Shown piece after piece: positions 23,558 to 31,231 of a stretch of DNA of 64,000 bases. The DNA is from Winogradskya humida (lineage in GTDB: Bacteria > Actinomycetota > Actinomycetes > Mycobacteriales > Micromonosporaceae). The translations under genes and the position numbers were made by a program. The DNA lies in contig NZ_BOMN01000031.1 of the NCBI RefSeq assembly GCF_016862215.1, positions 84,984 to 148,983 on the forward strand. Reading direction: 5' to 3'. The notes beneath the pieces were generated by a model that was given only the letters and a program-made list of their open reading frames with translations, was not told where the DNA came from and did not search any database. Every line of letters starts with the position of its first letter. The first letter of the stretch is position 1.

Positions 23558-26410
23558 GTGCCGAGTAACGCCAGGACGACCCGTCTGGTCATCGTCGAGT
23601 CCGCCTCGAAGGCCAAGACGATCGCCGGTTACCTGGGCCCCGACTATTTTGTCGAGGCCTCCCTCGGCCATGTCCGCGACCTGCCGAAGAACGCCGCCGA
23701 CGTGCCCGCCAAGTACAAGGGCGAGCCGTGGGCGCGGCTCGGTGTCGACGTCGACAACGGCTTCCACGCGCTCTACGTCGTGTCCCAGGACCGCAAGGCC
23801 CAGCTCGCCAAGCTGACCAAGCTGGCCAAGGAAGTCGACGAGATCCTGCTCGCGACGGACGAGGACCGCGAGGGCGAGGCCATCGCCTGGCACCTGATCG
23901 AGACGATCAAGCCCAAGGTCCCGGTCAAGCGGATGGTCTTCCACGAGATCACCAAGCCGGCGATCCTGGCGGCCGTCACCCAGCTCCGCGACATCGACCG
24001 CGACCTGGTCGACGCGCAGGAGGCCCGGCGCATCCTCGACCGCCTCTACGGCTACGAGGTCAGCCCGGTCCTGTGGAAGAAGGTCATGCCCCGGCTCTCC
24101 GCCGGCCGGGTCCAGTCCGTCGCCACCCGCATCGTGGTGGAGCGTGAGCGCCAGCGCATGGCGTTCCGCTCGGCCGAATACTGGGACATCAACGCCCAGC
24201 TGGCGATCCAGGGCAAGGTCGAGGGCGCCCGCAACTTCAGCGCCACCCTGGTCGCCCTCGACGGCGACCGCATCGCCACCGGCAAGGACTTCGAGCCCAC
24301 CACGGGCCAGGTCAGGCCGAACGCCGGGGTCGTGCACCTCGACGGGGACGGCGCACGAGGCCTCGCCGCCCGCCTGGAGGACCGGCCCTTCACGGTCACC
24401 CGGGTCGAGGAGAAGCCCTACCGGCGCAAGCCCTACGCGCCGTTCATCACCTCGACGCTGCAGCAGGAAGCCGCACGCAAGATGCGCTTCTCCGCGTCGC
24501 AGACCATGCGTACGGCCCAGCGGCTGTACGAGAACGGTTACATCACCTACATGCGTACGGACTCGGTGAACCTCTCCGAGACCGCGATCACCGCCGCCCG
24601 TCGCCAGATCGCCGAGCTCTACGGCGAGCGCAACGTGCCGACCCAGCCGCGCCGCTACACGAGCAAGGTCAAGAACGCCCAGGAAGCTCACGAGGCGATC
24701 CGTCCCGCCGGCGAGAATTTCCGTACGCCCGGCGAGGTCGCCAAGGAGCTCTCCGCCGACGAGTTCAAGCTGTACGAGCTCATCTGGCGCCGTACCATCG
24801 CGTCGCAGATGACCGACGCGGTCGGGAACTCCGTCTCCGTGCGCATCCGCGCCGTCTCCACCGCGGGTGAAGAGGCCGACTTCGGCGCCTCCGGCAAGAC
24901 GATCACCGACCCCGGCTTCCTGCGGGCCTACGTCGAGTCCTCGGACGACGAGAACGCCGAGGCCGAGGACGCCGAGCGCCGCCTGCCGACCCTGGTCAAG
25001 GACCAGCCGCTCACCCCCGAGCAGCTCACCGCCGTGGGCCACCACACCTCCGCGCCGTCCCGCTACACCGAGGCCTCGCTGGTCAAGGCCCTCGAAGAGC
25101 TGGGCATCGGCCGCCCGTCGACCTACGAGTCGATCATCAGGACCATCCAGGACCGCGGGTACGTCGAGAAGCGCGGTCAGGCGCTGATCCCGTCCTTCAT
25201 CGCGTTCGCGGTCATCGGGCTGCTCGAGGGCCACTACCCCCGCCTGGTCGACTACAACTTCACCGCCGCGATGGAAACCCAGCTCGACGACATCGCCGGC
25301 GGCGACCACGCCGCCCTGGACTTCCTCACCTCCTTCTACTTCGGCAGCCAGAACGCGGGCGAGGACGACACCATCGCCAAGGCTGGCGGCCTGAAGAAGA
25401 TGGTCACCGAGAACCTCACCTCCATCGACGCCCGCTCGGTCAACTCCATCCCGCTCTTCGTCGACGAGGACAACCGCCAGGTCGTCGTCCGCGTCGGCCG
25501 CTACGGCCCCTACCTGCAGCGCCAGCTCCCCGACGCCACCGAGGAAGCCAAAGAGGACCGCGTCTCGATCCCCGAAGGCGTCGCCCCCGACGAGCTCACC
25601 CGCGAAAAGGTCGCCGAGCTGTTCCTCGGCGGCGGCGGCGAACGCACCCTCGGCAAGGACCCGGGCAACGGCGACGAGGTCCACATCAAGTCCGGCCGCT
25701 ACGGCCCGTACGTCCAGGCCGGCGAGCGCACCTCGTCCCTGTTCAAGACCCAGACCCCTGACACGGTCACGCTGGAGGAAGCCCTCAAGCTCCTCACCCT
25801 CCCCCGCGCGGTCGGCAAGGACCCCGAAGGCGCCGACATCCTCGCGGCAAACGGCCGCTACGGCCCGTACGTCAAGCGCGGCGACGACTACCGCTCCCTC
25901 GACAGCGAGGACAAACTCTTCACGGTCACCCTCGACGAGGCGCTGGCCCTCCTCGCCGCCCCGAAGACCCGCCAGCGCCGCGCCGCCGCACCCCCGCTGC
26001 GCGAAATGGGCGAGGACCCGGCCACCAAGCTCGCCCTGGTCATCAAGGAAGGCCGCTTCGGCCCGTACGTCACCGACGGCGAATACAACGCCTCCCTGCG
26101 CCGCGGTCAGACGCCGGAAGAGCTGACGATCGAGCAGGCCTCCGAGATGCTCGCGGAGAAGCGCGCCAAGGGCCCGGCCCCGAAGAAGAAGGCCGCCGCC
26201 AAGAAGGCCCCGGCCAAGGCCGCCGCCGACGGTGCCGCGCCTGCCAAGAAGACTGCCGCGAAGAAGACGACGGCCAAGAAGACCACCGCGAAGAAGACGC
26301 CGGCCAAGAAGGCAGCAGCTCCTCGCAAGGCCACCAACGCTGCTCCGGCCGCCAAGAAGGCAGCCCCGAAGAAGGCCGCCCCGGCCAAGGCAACGGCCTC
26401 AGTCGAGTAG
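23558..26410 (+). CDS. topA: DNA topoisomerase I (type IA)
   Basis: This 950-residue enzyme relaxes negative supercoils. The Toprim domain opens at LVIVESASKAKTIAGYLGP and includes EDREGEAIAWHL. The catalytic tyrosine is Y331 in GYITYMRTDSVNLS. The C-terminal half contains repeated GRYGPYV modules, four or more, and ends in a Lys/Ala-rich tail (AKKTTAKKTTAKKTPAKK), as in other actinobacterial TopA where the tail aids processivity. GTG 23558 with GGGAG upstream is preferred; the frame is open 74 codons further upstream but without homology. The CCCCGCAGGGG repeat just past the stop may terminate it. Confidence 0.97.
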   Translation: MPSNARTTRLVIVESASKAKTIAGYLGPDYFVEASLGHVRDLPKNAADVPAKYKGEPWARLGVDVDNGFHALYVVSQDRKAQLAKLTKLAKEVDEILLATDEDREGEAIAWHLIETIKPKVPVKRMVFHEITKPAILAAVTQLRDIDRDLVDAQEARRILDRLYGYEVSPVLWKKVMPRLSAGRVQSVATRIVVERERQRMAFRSAEYWDINAQLAIQGKVEGARNFSATLVALDGDRIATGKDFEPTTGQVRPNAGVVHLDGDGARGLAARLEDRPFTVTRVEEKPYRRKPYAPFITSTLQQEAARKMRFSASQTMRTAQRLYENGYITYMRTDSVNLSETAITAARRQIAELYGERNVPTQPRRYTSKVKNAQEAHEAIRPAGENFRTPGEVAKELSADEFKLYELIWRRTIASQMTDAVGNSVSVRIRAVSTAGEEADFGASGKTITDPGFLRAYVESSDDENAEAEDAERRLPTLVKDQPLTPEQLTAVGHHTSAPSRYTEASLVKALEELGIGRPSTYESIIRTIQDRGYVEKRGQALIPSFIAFAVIGLLEGHYPRLVDYNFTAAMETQLDDIAGGDHAALDFLTSFYFGSQNAGEDDTIAKAGGLKKMVTENLTSIDARSVNSIPLFVDEDNRQVVVRVGRYGPYLQRQLPDATEEAKEDRVSIPEGVAPDELTREKVAELFLGGGGERTLGKDPGNGDEVHIKSGRYGPYVQAGERTSSLFKTQTPDTVTLEEALKLLTLPRAVGKDPEGADILAANGRYGPYVKRGDDYRSLDSEDKLFTVTLDEALALLAAPKTRQRRAAAPPLREMGEDPATKLALVIKEGRFGPYVTDGEYNASLRRGQTPEELTIEQASEMLAEKRAKGPAPKKKAAAKKAPAKAAADGAAPAKKTAAKKTTAKKTTAKKTPAKKAAAPRKATNAAPAAKKAAPKKAAPAKATASVE

Positions 26411-26438
26411 TCATCCGCAAAGTTGTCACCCCGCAGGG

Positions 26439-26462
26439 GTAGTCATAGCGCAAGCTGACTAC
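26439..26462 (+). promoter_or_regulatory. Inverted repeat, putative operator of the Panacea-PIN pair
   Basis: GTAGTCA at 26439-26445 and TGACTAC at 26456-26462 form a perfect 7-bp inverted repeat with a 10-base spacer. A third copy, GTAGTCAT, begins at 26407 and overlaps the topA stop, giving a 32-base direct repeat. The site lies about 110 bases ahead of the antitoxin gene, where an autoregulatory operator would be expected. The role is inferred. Confidence 0.45.
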
Positions 26463-26571
26463 TAACCTCTTGCCCAGTGAGTATGGCGCCGCCGATCCTC
26501 GGCAGCCCTGTCTAACTGGGGAGTATGCGATGCTTGGCGAGTTGGTACGTGCAGCCGCAAGAGGTGATCAC

Positions 26572-27213
26572 ATGCTGAAGGCCATCGACGTGGCCGCTGT
26601 GATCGAAGAGCGGGTCGAGAGCCAATGCCCCCTCGATCCCATGAGTCTGCATAAACTGCTGTATTACGTGCAGGCCTGGCACCTGGCCATCAAGGGTGAG
26701 CCCCTCTTTGAGGGGCACTTCGAGGCCGGGCCAGACGGCCCAGTCCTCTCCGGGTTCGTGGACGCCGGTCAGCGCGACCCGGTCCAGGTCGACCTGAACG
26801 ACCAGGTCTCCGATCTCATCTGGCTTGTAGTGCGCACCTACGGTTTCCTGTCCCCGGGTGAGCTGACCGTGTTGGCCAAAACCGAGACGCCGTGGTTGGA
26901 AGCGCGGGGAGATCTCTCCGAGGGCTCGCAGAGCGCCGATGTCATTGACGACGAGTCGATGGCCCGATTCGTCAAGTCGCGCGGTCGGCTGCAAGGTTTC
27001 TCGGCGGCGGACTTCGCTTTGCCGGGTCTCTACATCAAGGGTTACCGCGACACTCGGCCATTTACGGTCCGAGATTTTGTCGAGTCACTTGGGCCCGAGT
27101 TCGATGACCCGCCGGGGCCGGAAAGCTCGTGGCCGAGCGCAAATCTGGATTTTCACTTATATGACGAGGAAGAATCCGCAGAGGAGCACCGTCCGGCCGA
27201 ACCCGGAGCCTGA
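26572..27213 (+). CDS. Panacea (DUF4065/SocA-like) domain antitoxin
   Basis: This 213-residue protein carries the Panacea signature: MLKAIDVAAVIEERV, then MSLHKLLYYVQAWHLAIKG, then EPLFEGHFEAGPDGPVL. Panacea domains neutralise many unrelated toxins by direct binding. The start ATG 26572 aligns with the domain start and has AGAGGTGA upstream. An in-frame ATG at 26530 with GGGGAG is the alternative and would add 14 residues. The acidic C-terminal tail is extra to the domain. It is followed 3 bases later by a PIN-domain gene, and both are less GC-rich than flanking genes, pointing to horizontal acquisition. Confidence 0.82.
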   Translation: MLKAIDVAAVIEERVESQCPLDPMSLHKLLYYVQAWHLAIKGEPLFEGHFEAGPDGPVLSGFVDAGQRDPVQVDLNDQVSDLIWLVVRTYGFLSPGELTVLAKTETPWLEARGDLSEGSQSADVIDDESMARFVKSRGRLQGFSAADFALPGLYIKGYRDTRPFTVRDFVESLGPEFDDPPGPESSWPSANLDFHLYDEEESAEEHRPAEPGA

Positions 27214-27216
27214 CAG

Positions 27217-27867
27217 TTGAAACCTGACGAGGTCACTCGATACGTCGTGGTGTTCGACTGCAACATCTACCTCGACGCGGCCCGGCTTCTCGGTGAGCCT
27301 TTCACCTGGGACAAAGTTGAGTCGGCGATGAAGACGCTGGTATCGGCTCCCGTTCCACATCCCGGCAACGGGGAGTGCGACTCGCTCCGGTCCCTGGTCG
27401 CAGCGCATGCGGGAAGGTTTGGCGAGGAGCCGTTAGAAGTCTGGACCTCTGTTCAAATCGATAAGATGGTCCGGAATATGGCGGCGCGATCCGCTTTTCC
27501 AAAAATCATGAACGATTACAAAGGCCTTGGATGGAGCGCGGAAGCGGCGGGCGGGATTGTTGAGCTGCTGATCCATGAATTGGTCGAGAGGTCCCGCGGG
27601 GGAATATTGGGAGACCATTTCCCCGACGGCAACCCGCCACTTGATCATGAGGACGGGATGATCTATGGGGCATGCCGATTGCTGGCAGGTGAAGACCCGC
27701 TGGCAATCGTGTACTGCGTCACGCGCGACAAAGGGTTCGTGGACGCTTATGAGAAAGGTGCGCTCAGCGGCCATAGTGCGGTGATCCAACCCGCGACATT
27801 TGTGGGATGGATCAGGTTGGCCTCTCTGCGCACCCGATTGGGCCGGATTCCCAGGCCGCGGGGTTAG
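27217..27867 (+). CDS. PIN-domain protein, putative toxin partner of the Panacea antitoxin
   Basis: This 216-residue protein begins at TTG 27217; later GTG codons fall inside the first beta strand, and GGAG lies 8 bases upstream. The layout fits a PIN nuclease. Strand one is RYVVVFDCNIYLDA with Asp14. Candidate acidic residues follow in GNGECD (Glu53), LDHEDGMIYGACR (Glu145/Asp146) and VTRDKGF (Asp171). PIN toxins cleave RNA with metal ions held by these acids. It lacks the small size (about 130) of VapC and is about 80 residues longer. It is convergent with the next gene and the two stop codons overlap. Confidence 0.78.
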   Translation: MKPDEVTRYVVVFDCNIYLDAARLLGEPFTWDKVESAMKTLVSAPVPHPGNGECDSLRSLVAAHAGRFGEEPLEVWTSVQIDKMVRNMAARSAFPKIMNDYKGLGWSAEAAGGIVELLIHELVERSRGGILGDHFPDGNPPLDHEDGMIYGACRLLAGEDPLAIVYCVTRDKGFVDAYEKGALSGHSAVIQPATFVGWIRLASLRTRLGRIPRPRG

Positions 27868-29177
27868 CTGCCGAGGACCTGCTGGAGGTAGGGGTTGGTG
27901 AAGACTCGGTGGGGGTCGAGTTGGTTGCGGACGGCTTGGAAGGCGTCGAATTTGGGGTAGGCCTTGCTGAGGGATTCGGCGTTTCGGTAGTGCATTTTGC
28001 CCCAGTGGGGGCGGCCGCCCATGGGTTCGCAGATGGCTTCGAAGGCTTTGAAGTAGGGCTCGTGGGGGGAGCCTGCGTACTGGTGGATGGCGATGTAGGC
28101 GGAGTCTCGGCCGTAGCCGTGGGAGAGCCAGACGTCGTCGGGGCCGGTGAAGCGGACTTCGACGGGGAATTGGATTTTGAAGGGGAGCTTGCCGATGATT
28201 TTGGGGAGCTCGGCGAGGGCTTCGGCGACGTGTTCGCGGGGGATTTCGTATTCCATCTCCACGAAGCGGACGCGGCGGGAGGTGCAGAAGACCTGGTCCG
28301 AGCGGGAGGTGTAGGTGCGGGCTGTGAGGGCTCGGGCTGCTACGGCGCTGATGGTGGGGACCATGGCTGGGATTTTCTGGCCGAGGCTGCAGGCGCCCTG
28401 GAAGACCGTGTTGGAGAGGAATTCTTCGTCGAGCCAGCCGCGGAAGCCGGACAACGGGGTGTGGGACACGTCGACGCGGTTGTTGCGTTTGAGCTGGGCT
28501 CGGTCGGTGTAGGGGTACCAGTAGAACTCGAAGTGGTCGTTGGTGGCGATGCCCTCGTCGAGCATGGCCAGGACGTCCGGCATTGACATCGGGCGTTCGT
28601 CGGCGAGCAGGACGAAGGCCGGGACGCAGCGCAGGGTCACGTCGACGAGGATGCCGAGGGCGCCGATGCCGAGGCGCGCTGCTGGGAAGAGCTCCGAGGT
28701 CGAGTCGATGTGCAGGATCTCGCCGGAGCCGGTTACAAGGGTGACGGCTTCGACGCAGGACGCGAGCGTTGAGTGGGAATCGCCCGCTCCGTGCGTACCT
28801 GTAGAAATTGCTCCTGCGATTGTCTGCTGGTCGATGTCACCCAGATTGGGCATCGCCAGGCCGTTCTGGGCCAGGAGGTCGTTCAACCGGTAGAGAGGCA
28901 TGCCGGCCTGCACCGTGACCAGATTGCCCTCGATCGAGATCAGCCGGTTGAGGCGGTGCAGGACCATACGCTGGTCGTCCGCTACGGCGATGGCGGTGAA
29001 GGAATGACCGCTTCCTACCGCTTTGACCTTCCTGCCAGTGGCTGCTGCCTCCTTGACCAGGGCCGATACCTCGTCCACGGTGCCAGGGGTGAGAACGTCG
29101 GTGGCGTGGGACTGCTGGTTGCGGCCCCAGTTCTGCCAGCGGCTAGAGGTCATAGGGAGCGTTATGTCACTGGTCAT
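27864..29177 (-). CDS. FAD-linked sugar-lactone/alditol oxidase (D-arabinono-1,4-lactone oxidase family)
   Basis: This 437-residue VAO-type flavoprotein has an FAD domain with the VGSGHSF motif, whose histidine is the covalent flavin attachment site in related alditol oxidases. The second FAD signature is AGAISTGTHGAG, and the C-terminal ALO domain ends with the PHWGKMHY motif typical of this family. It oxidises sugar alcohols or aldonolactones with oxygen; the exact substrate cannot be read from sequence. ATG 29177 (MTSDITLP) is the likely start. It is divergent from a TetR gene, which probably controls it, and pairs with a PLP deaminase/aldolase as in some Streptomyces. Confidence 0.9.
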   Translation of the reverse strand: MTSDITLPMTSSRWQNWGRNQQSHATDVLTPGTVDEVSALVKEAAATGRKVKAVGSGHSFTAIAVADDQRMVLHRLNRLISIEGNLVTVQAGMPLYRLNDLLAQNGLAMPNLGDIDQQTIAGAISTGTHGAGDSHSTLASCVEAVTLVTGSGEILHIDSTSELFPAARLGIGALGILVDVTLRCVPAFVLLADERPMSMPDVLAMLDEGIATNDHFEFYWYPYTDRAQLKRNNRVDVSHTPLSGFRGWLDEEFLSNTVFQGACSLGQKIPAMVPTISAVAARALTARTYTSRSDQVFCTSRRVRFVEMEYEIPREHVAEALAELPKIIGKLPFKIQFPVEVRFTGPDDVWLSHGYGRDSAYIAIHQYAGSPHEPYFKAFEAICEPMGGRPHWGKMHYRNAESLSKAYPKFDAFQAVRNQLDPHRVFTNPYLQQVLGS

Positions 29178-29314
29178 TCCGGCCTTGTCCTCCCGACGAG
29201 CGGACAGTCGCACAAAACCGGGAATGCCGGGTGTCCCCGGCGTCCCGTCGATGCCCCTCGCTCGTTGATCCGAGTAACGTTCCGATTATCACTGCTGAGA
29301 GGGAGTGGCGACGC

Positions 29315-29944
29315 GTGTCGACACCAACCGTCACCACCGGACCGCTGCGGCGCGTACCGGTGCAGGGCAGAAGCGTTGCCCGGGTTCAGCGCATGCTCGA
29401 CGCCTGTGCTGAGCTGGTGGACGAGGTCGGGTACGAAGGCCTGACCACCACCTTGCTGGCCGAGCGTGCCGAGGTAGCCATCGGCTCGGTCTACCAGTTC
29501 TTCCCGGACAAGCGGGCCATCGTCCAGGCCCTTGCGATGCGCAACATGGATGCGTATCTGCAGAGCCTGTCCGCGCGGTTCGCCAACGAGACCTTCGCCC
29601 ATTGGTGGGACGGGGTCGACGCGGCGATCGACGCCTACATTCACATGCACCGCAGTGTTCCCGGATTCCGGACGCTGCATTTCGGTGATGTGGTGGACCT
29701 GCACCTGCTCGACGCCGAGCGGGACAACAACGCTGTCATCGCCGACCGGCTGGCCGAGCTGCTCGTGGAGCAGTTCCAGCTGATGGAGCGCGCGCGGCTG
29801 CGGTTCGCGCTGCTGATCGCGGTGGAGTCGGCGGACGCGCTGATCAAGCTCGCGTTCCGCCGCGAGGTGACCGGCGACGAGGCCGTCCTTACCGAGGCCA
29901 AGGCGCTGATCCGCGAGTATCTGCACCGCCACGTGCCGGCCTAG
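29315..29944 (+). CDS. TetR family transcriptional regulator
   Basis: This 209-residue regulator starts at GTG 29315 with GAGAGGGAG upstream. The N-terminal helix-turn-helix is typical of TetR (LTTTLLAERAEVAIGSVYQF followed by FPDKRAIV). The C-terminal ligand-binding domain resembles TetR_C families with a tryptophan-rich helix (FAHWWDGVDAAIDAYI). It is encoded divergently from the oxidase gene with a 137-base shared promoter region, so it likely represses the oxidase and perhaps the deaminase gene that converges on its 3' end. The inducer is unknown. Confidence 0.92.
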   Translation: MSTPTVTTGPLRRVPVQGRSVARVQRMLDACAELVDEVGYEGLTTTLLAERAEVAIGSVYQFFPDKRAIVQALAMRNMDAYLQSLSARFANETFAHWWDGVDAAIDAYIHMHRSVPGFRTLHFGDVVDLHLLDAERDNNAVIADRLAELLVEQFQLMERARLRFALLIAVESADALIKLAFRREVTGDEAVLTEAKALIREYLHRHVPA

Positions 29945-29951
29945 GCGCGGG

Positions 29952-31157
29952 CTAGCCGAGGAACGCATACCCCTCTCCCCGGTACGTCGGGGTCGGCGTG
30001 GCCGTGTCGCCGTCGATCAGGTGCACCTGGTTGACGTGCTCGCACAGCTCGCCGGCCTTGGCGTGGCGGAACCAGACCCGGTCGCCCGGCCGCAGCGCCT
30101 CGGCGGCCGGCCCGACAAGCGGGGTCTGCACCTCGCCGGCGCCCTCGTCGCTCTTGAAGCGCAGGCCTTCGGGGAGCCAGGGGGTGGGCTGCCGGGAGGG
30201 CCCGGTCTGGCCGGAGGCGATCCACCCGCCGCCGAGCACCGTGGCGATGTTCGGCGCGGGACGGCGTACGACGGAGAGCCCGAAAAAAGCCGCCGGTGTG
30301 GGCCGCCACGCCCGGTAGCCGTCGAAGAGGGTGGGTCCGAGCAGTCCTGAACCCGCGGCGATCTCGGTGACCGACGGGTCGGCCGCGGTCAGCGCCATGC
30401 TGCCGGTGCCGCCGCCGTTCACGAACTCCAGGTCGGCGTGCTCACGCACGGCCGCCACCGCGGCCATCCGGCGCTTGAGCAGCTCGGGAAGGGCGCGGCG
30501 CTGCATCATGCGGATCGCCCGGGCGCGCAGGGCCTGGCCGGGTGGCATGTCGCCGACGCCGGCGATGTGCGCTTCGTAGGCCATCATCGCGACCAGGGCG
30601 AAACCCGGGCGGGCAACCAGGCGCCGGGCCAGCTCACCGGCCTGCGCGGCGGAGTGGACGGGGGAGCGGCGTACGCCCACGTGCAGCGGGCCGGCCGGCT
30701 TCCAGGAAGCGTCGAGCTCGAGACAGATGCGGACGTCGGGACGCTTTCCCGCGGCGGTCACCGCGTCGATGAGGTCGAGGTGGGCGGTGCTGTCAACCAT
30801 CAGAGTGATGGCGGCGGCGAGTTGCGGGTCGGCGGTCAGCTCGGCGATCGCGGCGCGGTCCACTGTCGGATAGCCGATCAGCACGTCATCACTTACGCCG
30901 TTGCGGACCAGCCAGATCGCTTCGGGCAGCGTGTAGGCCATGATTCCGGACCAGTCCGGGCGCTGCAGCACCCGCTCCAGCAGCGCTCGTACGCGTACCG
31001 ACTTGCTCGCGACCCTGATCGGCTTACCCGCCGAGCGCAGCGACAATGCGGCCGCGTTGGCGTCGAAGGCGGCGAGATCCACCACCGCGATCGGCGTCTC
31101 GAGGTCGGCGGTGGCGCGGTCCAGTCGTTTCTGAAGTTCGCTGCGTTCGGCGATCAC
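29952..31157 (-). CDS. PLP-dependent amino acid deaminase/aldolase (alanine racemase-fold)
   Basis: This 401-residue protein has the fold III N-terminal TIM barrel. The PLP lysine lies in RVASKSVRV (about residue 52), with substrate-pocket motifs such as EFVNGGGTGSM and a C-terminal beta domain like D-threonine aldolase and D-serine dehydratase. It probably cleaves or deaminates a D-hydroxy amino acid, a prediction from family only. GTG 31157 gives MIAERSELQKRL. The neighbouring FAD oxidase is a recurrent companion in actinobacteria. The reading frame ends 8 bases from the TetR stop (convergent). Confidence 0.85.
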   Translation of the reverse strand: MIAERSELQKRLDRATADLETPIAVVDLAAFDANAAALSLRSAGKPIRVASKSVRVRALLERVLQRPDWSGIMAYTLPEAIWLVRNGVSDDVLIGYPTVDRAAIAELTADPQLAAAITLMVDSTAHLDLIDAVTAAGKRPDVRICLELDASWKPAGPLHVGVRRSPVHSAAQAGELARRLVARPGFALVAMMAYEAHIAGVGDMPPGQALRARAIRMMQRRALPELLKRRMAAVAAVREHADLEFVNGGGTGSMALTAADPSVTEIAAGSGLLGPTLFDGYRAWRPTPAAFFGLSVVRRPAPNIATVLGGGWIASGQTGPSRQPTPWLPEGLRFKSDEGAGEVQTPLVGPAAEALRPGDRVWFRHAKAGELCEHVNQVHLIDGDTATPTPTYRGEGYAFLG

Positions 31158-31231
31158 GGGAGCAACTTATCCGCTCGCGAGCCAATGCGAAACACCTTCA
31201 TTTTTGCACCACCCGAACGAGCGCAACCACA

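Noticed and set aside
23471..25684. 737-codon minus-strand frame opposite topA
   Set aside because: Pure antisense shadow of topA; no domain pattern, and the plus strand encodes a complete topoisomerase I.
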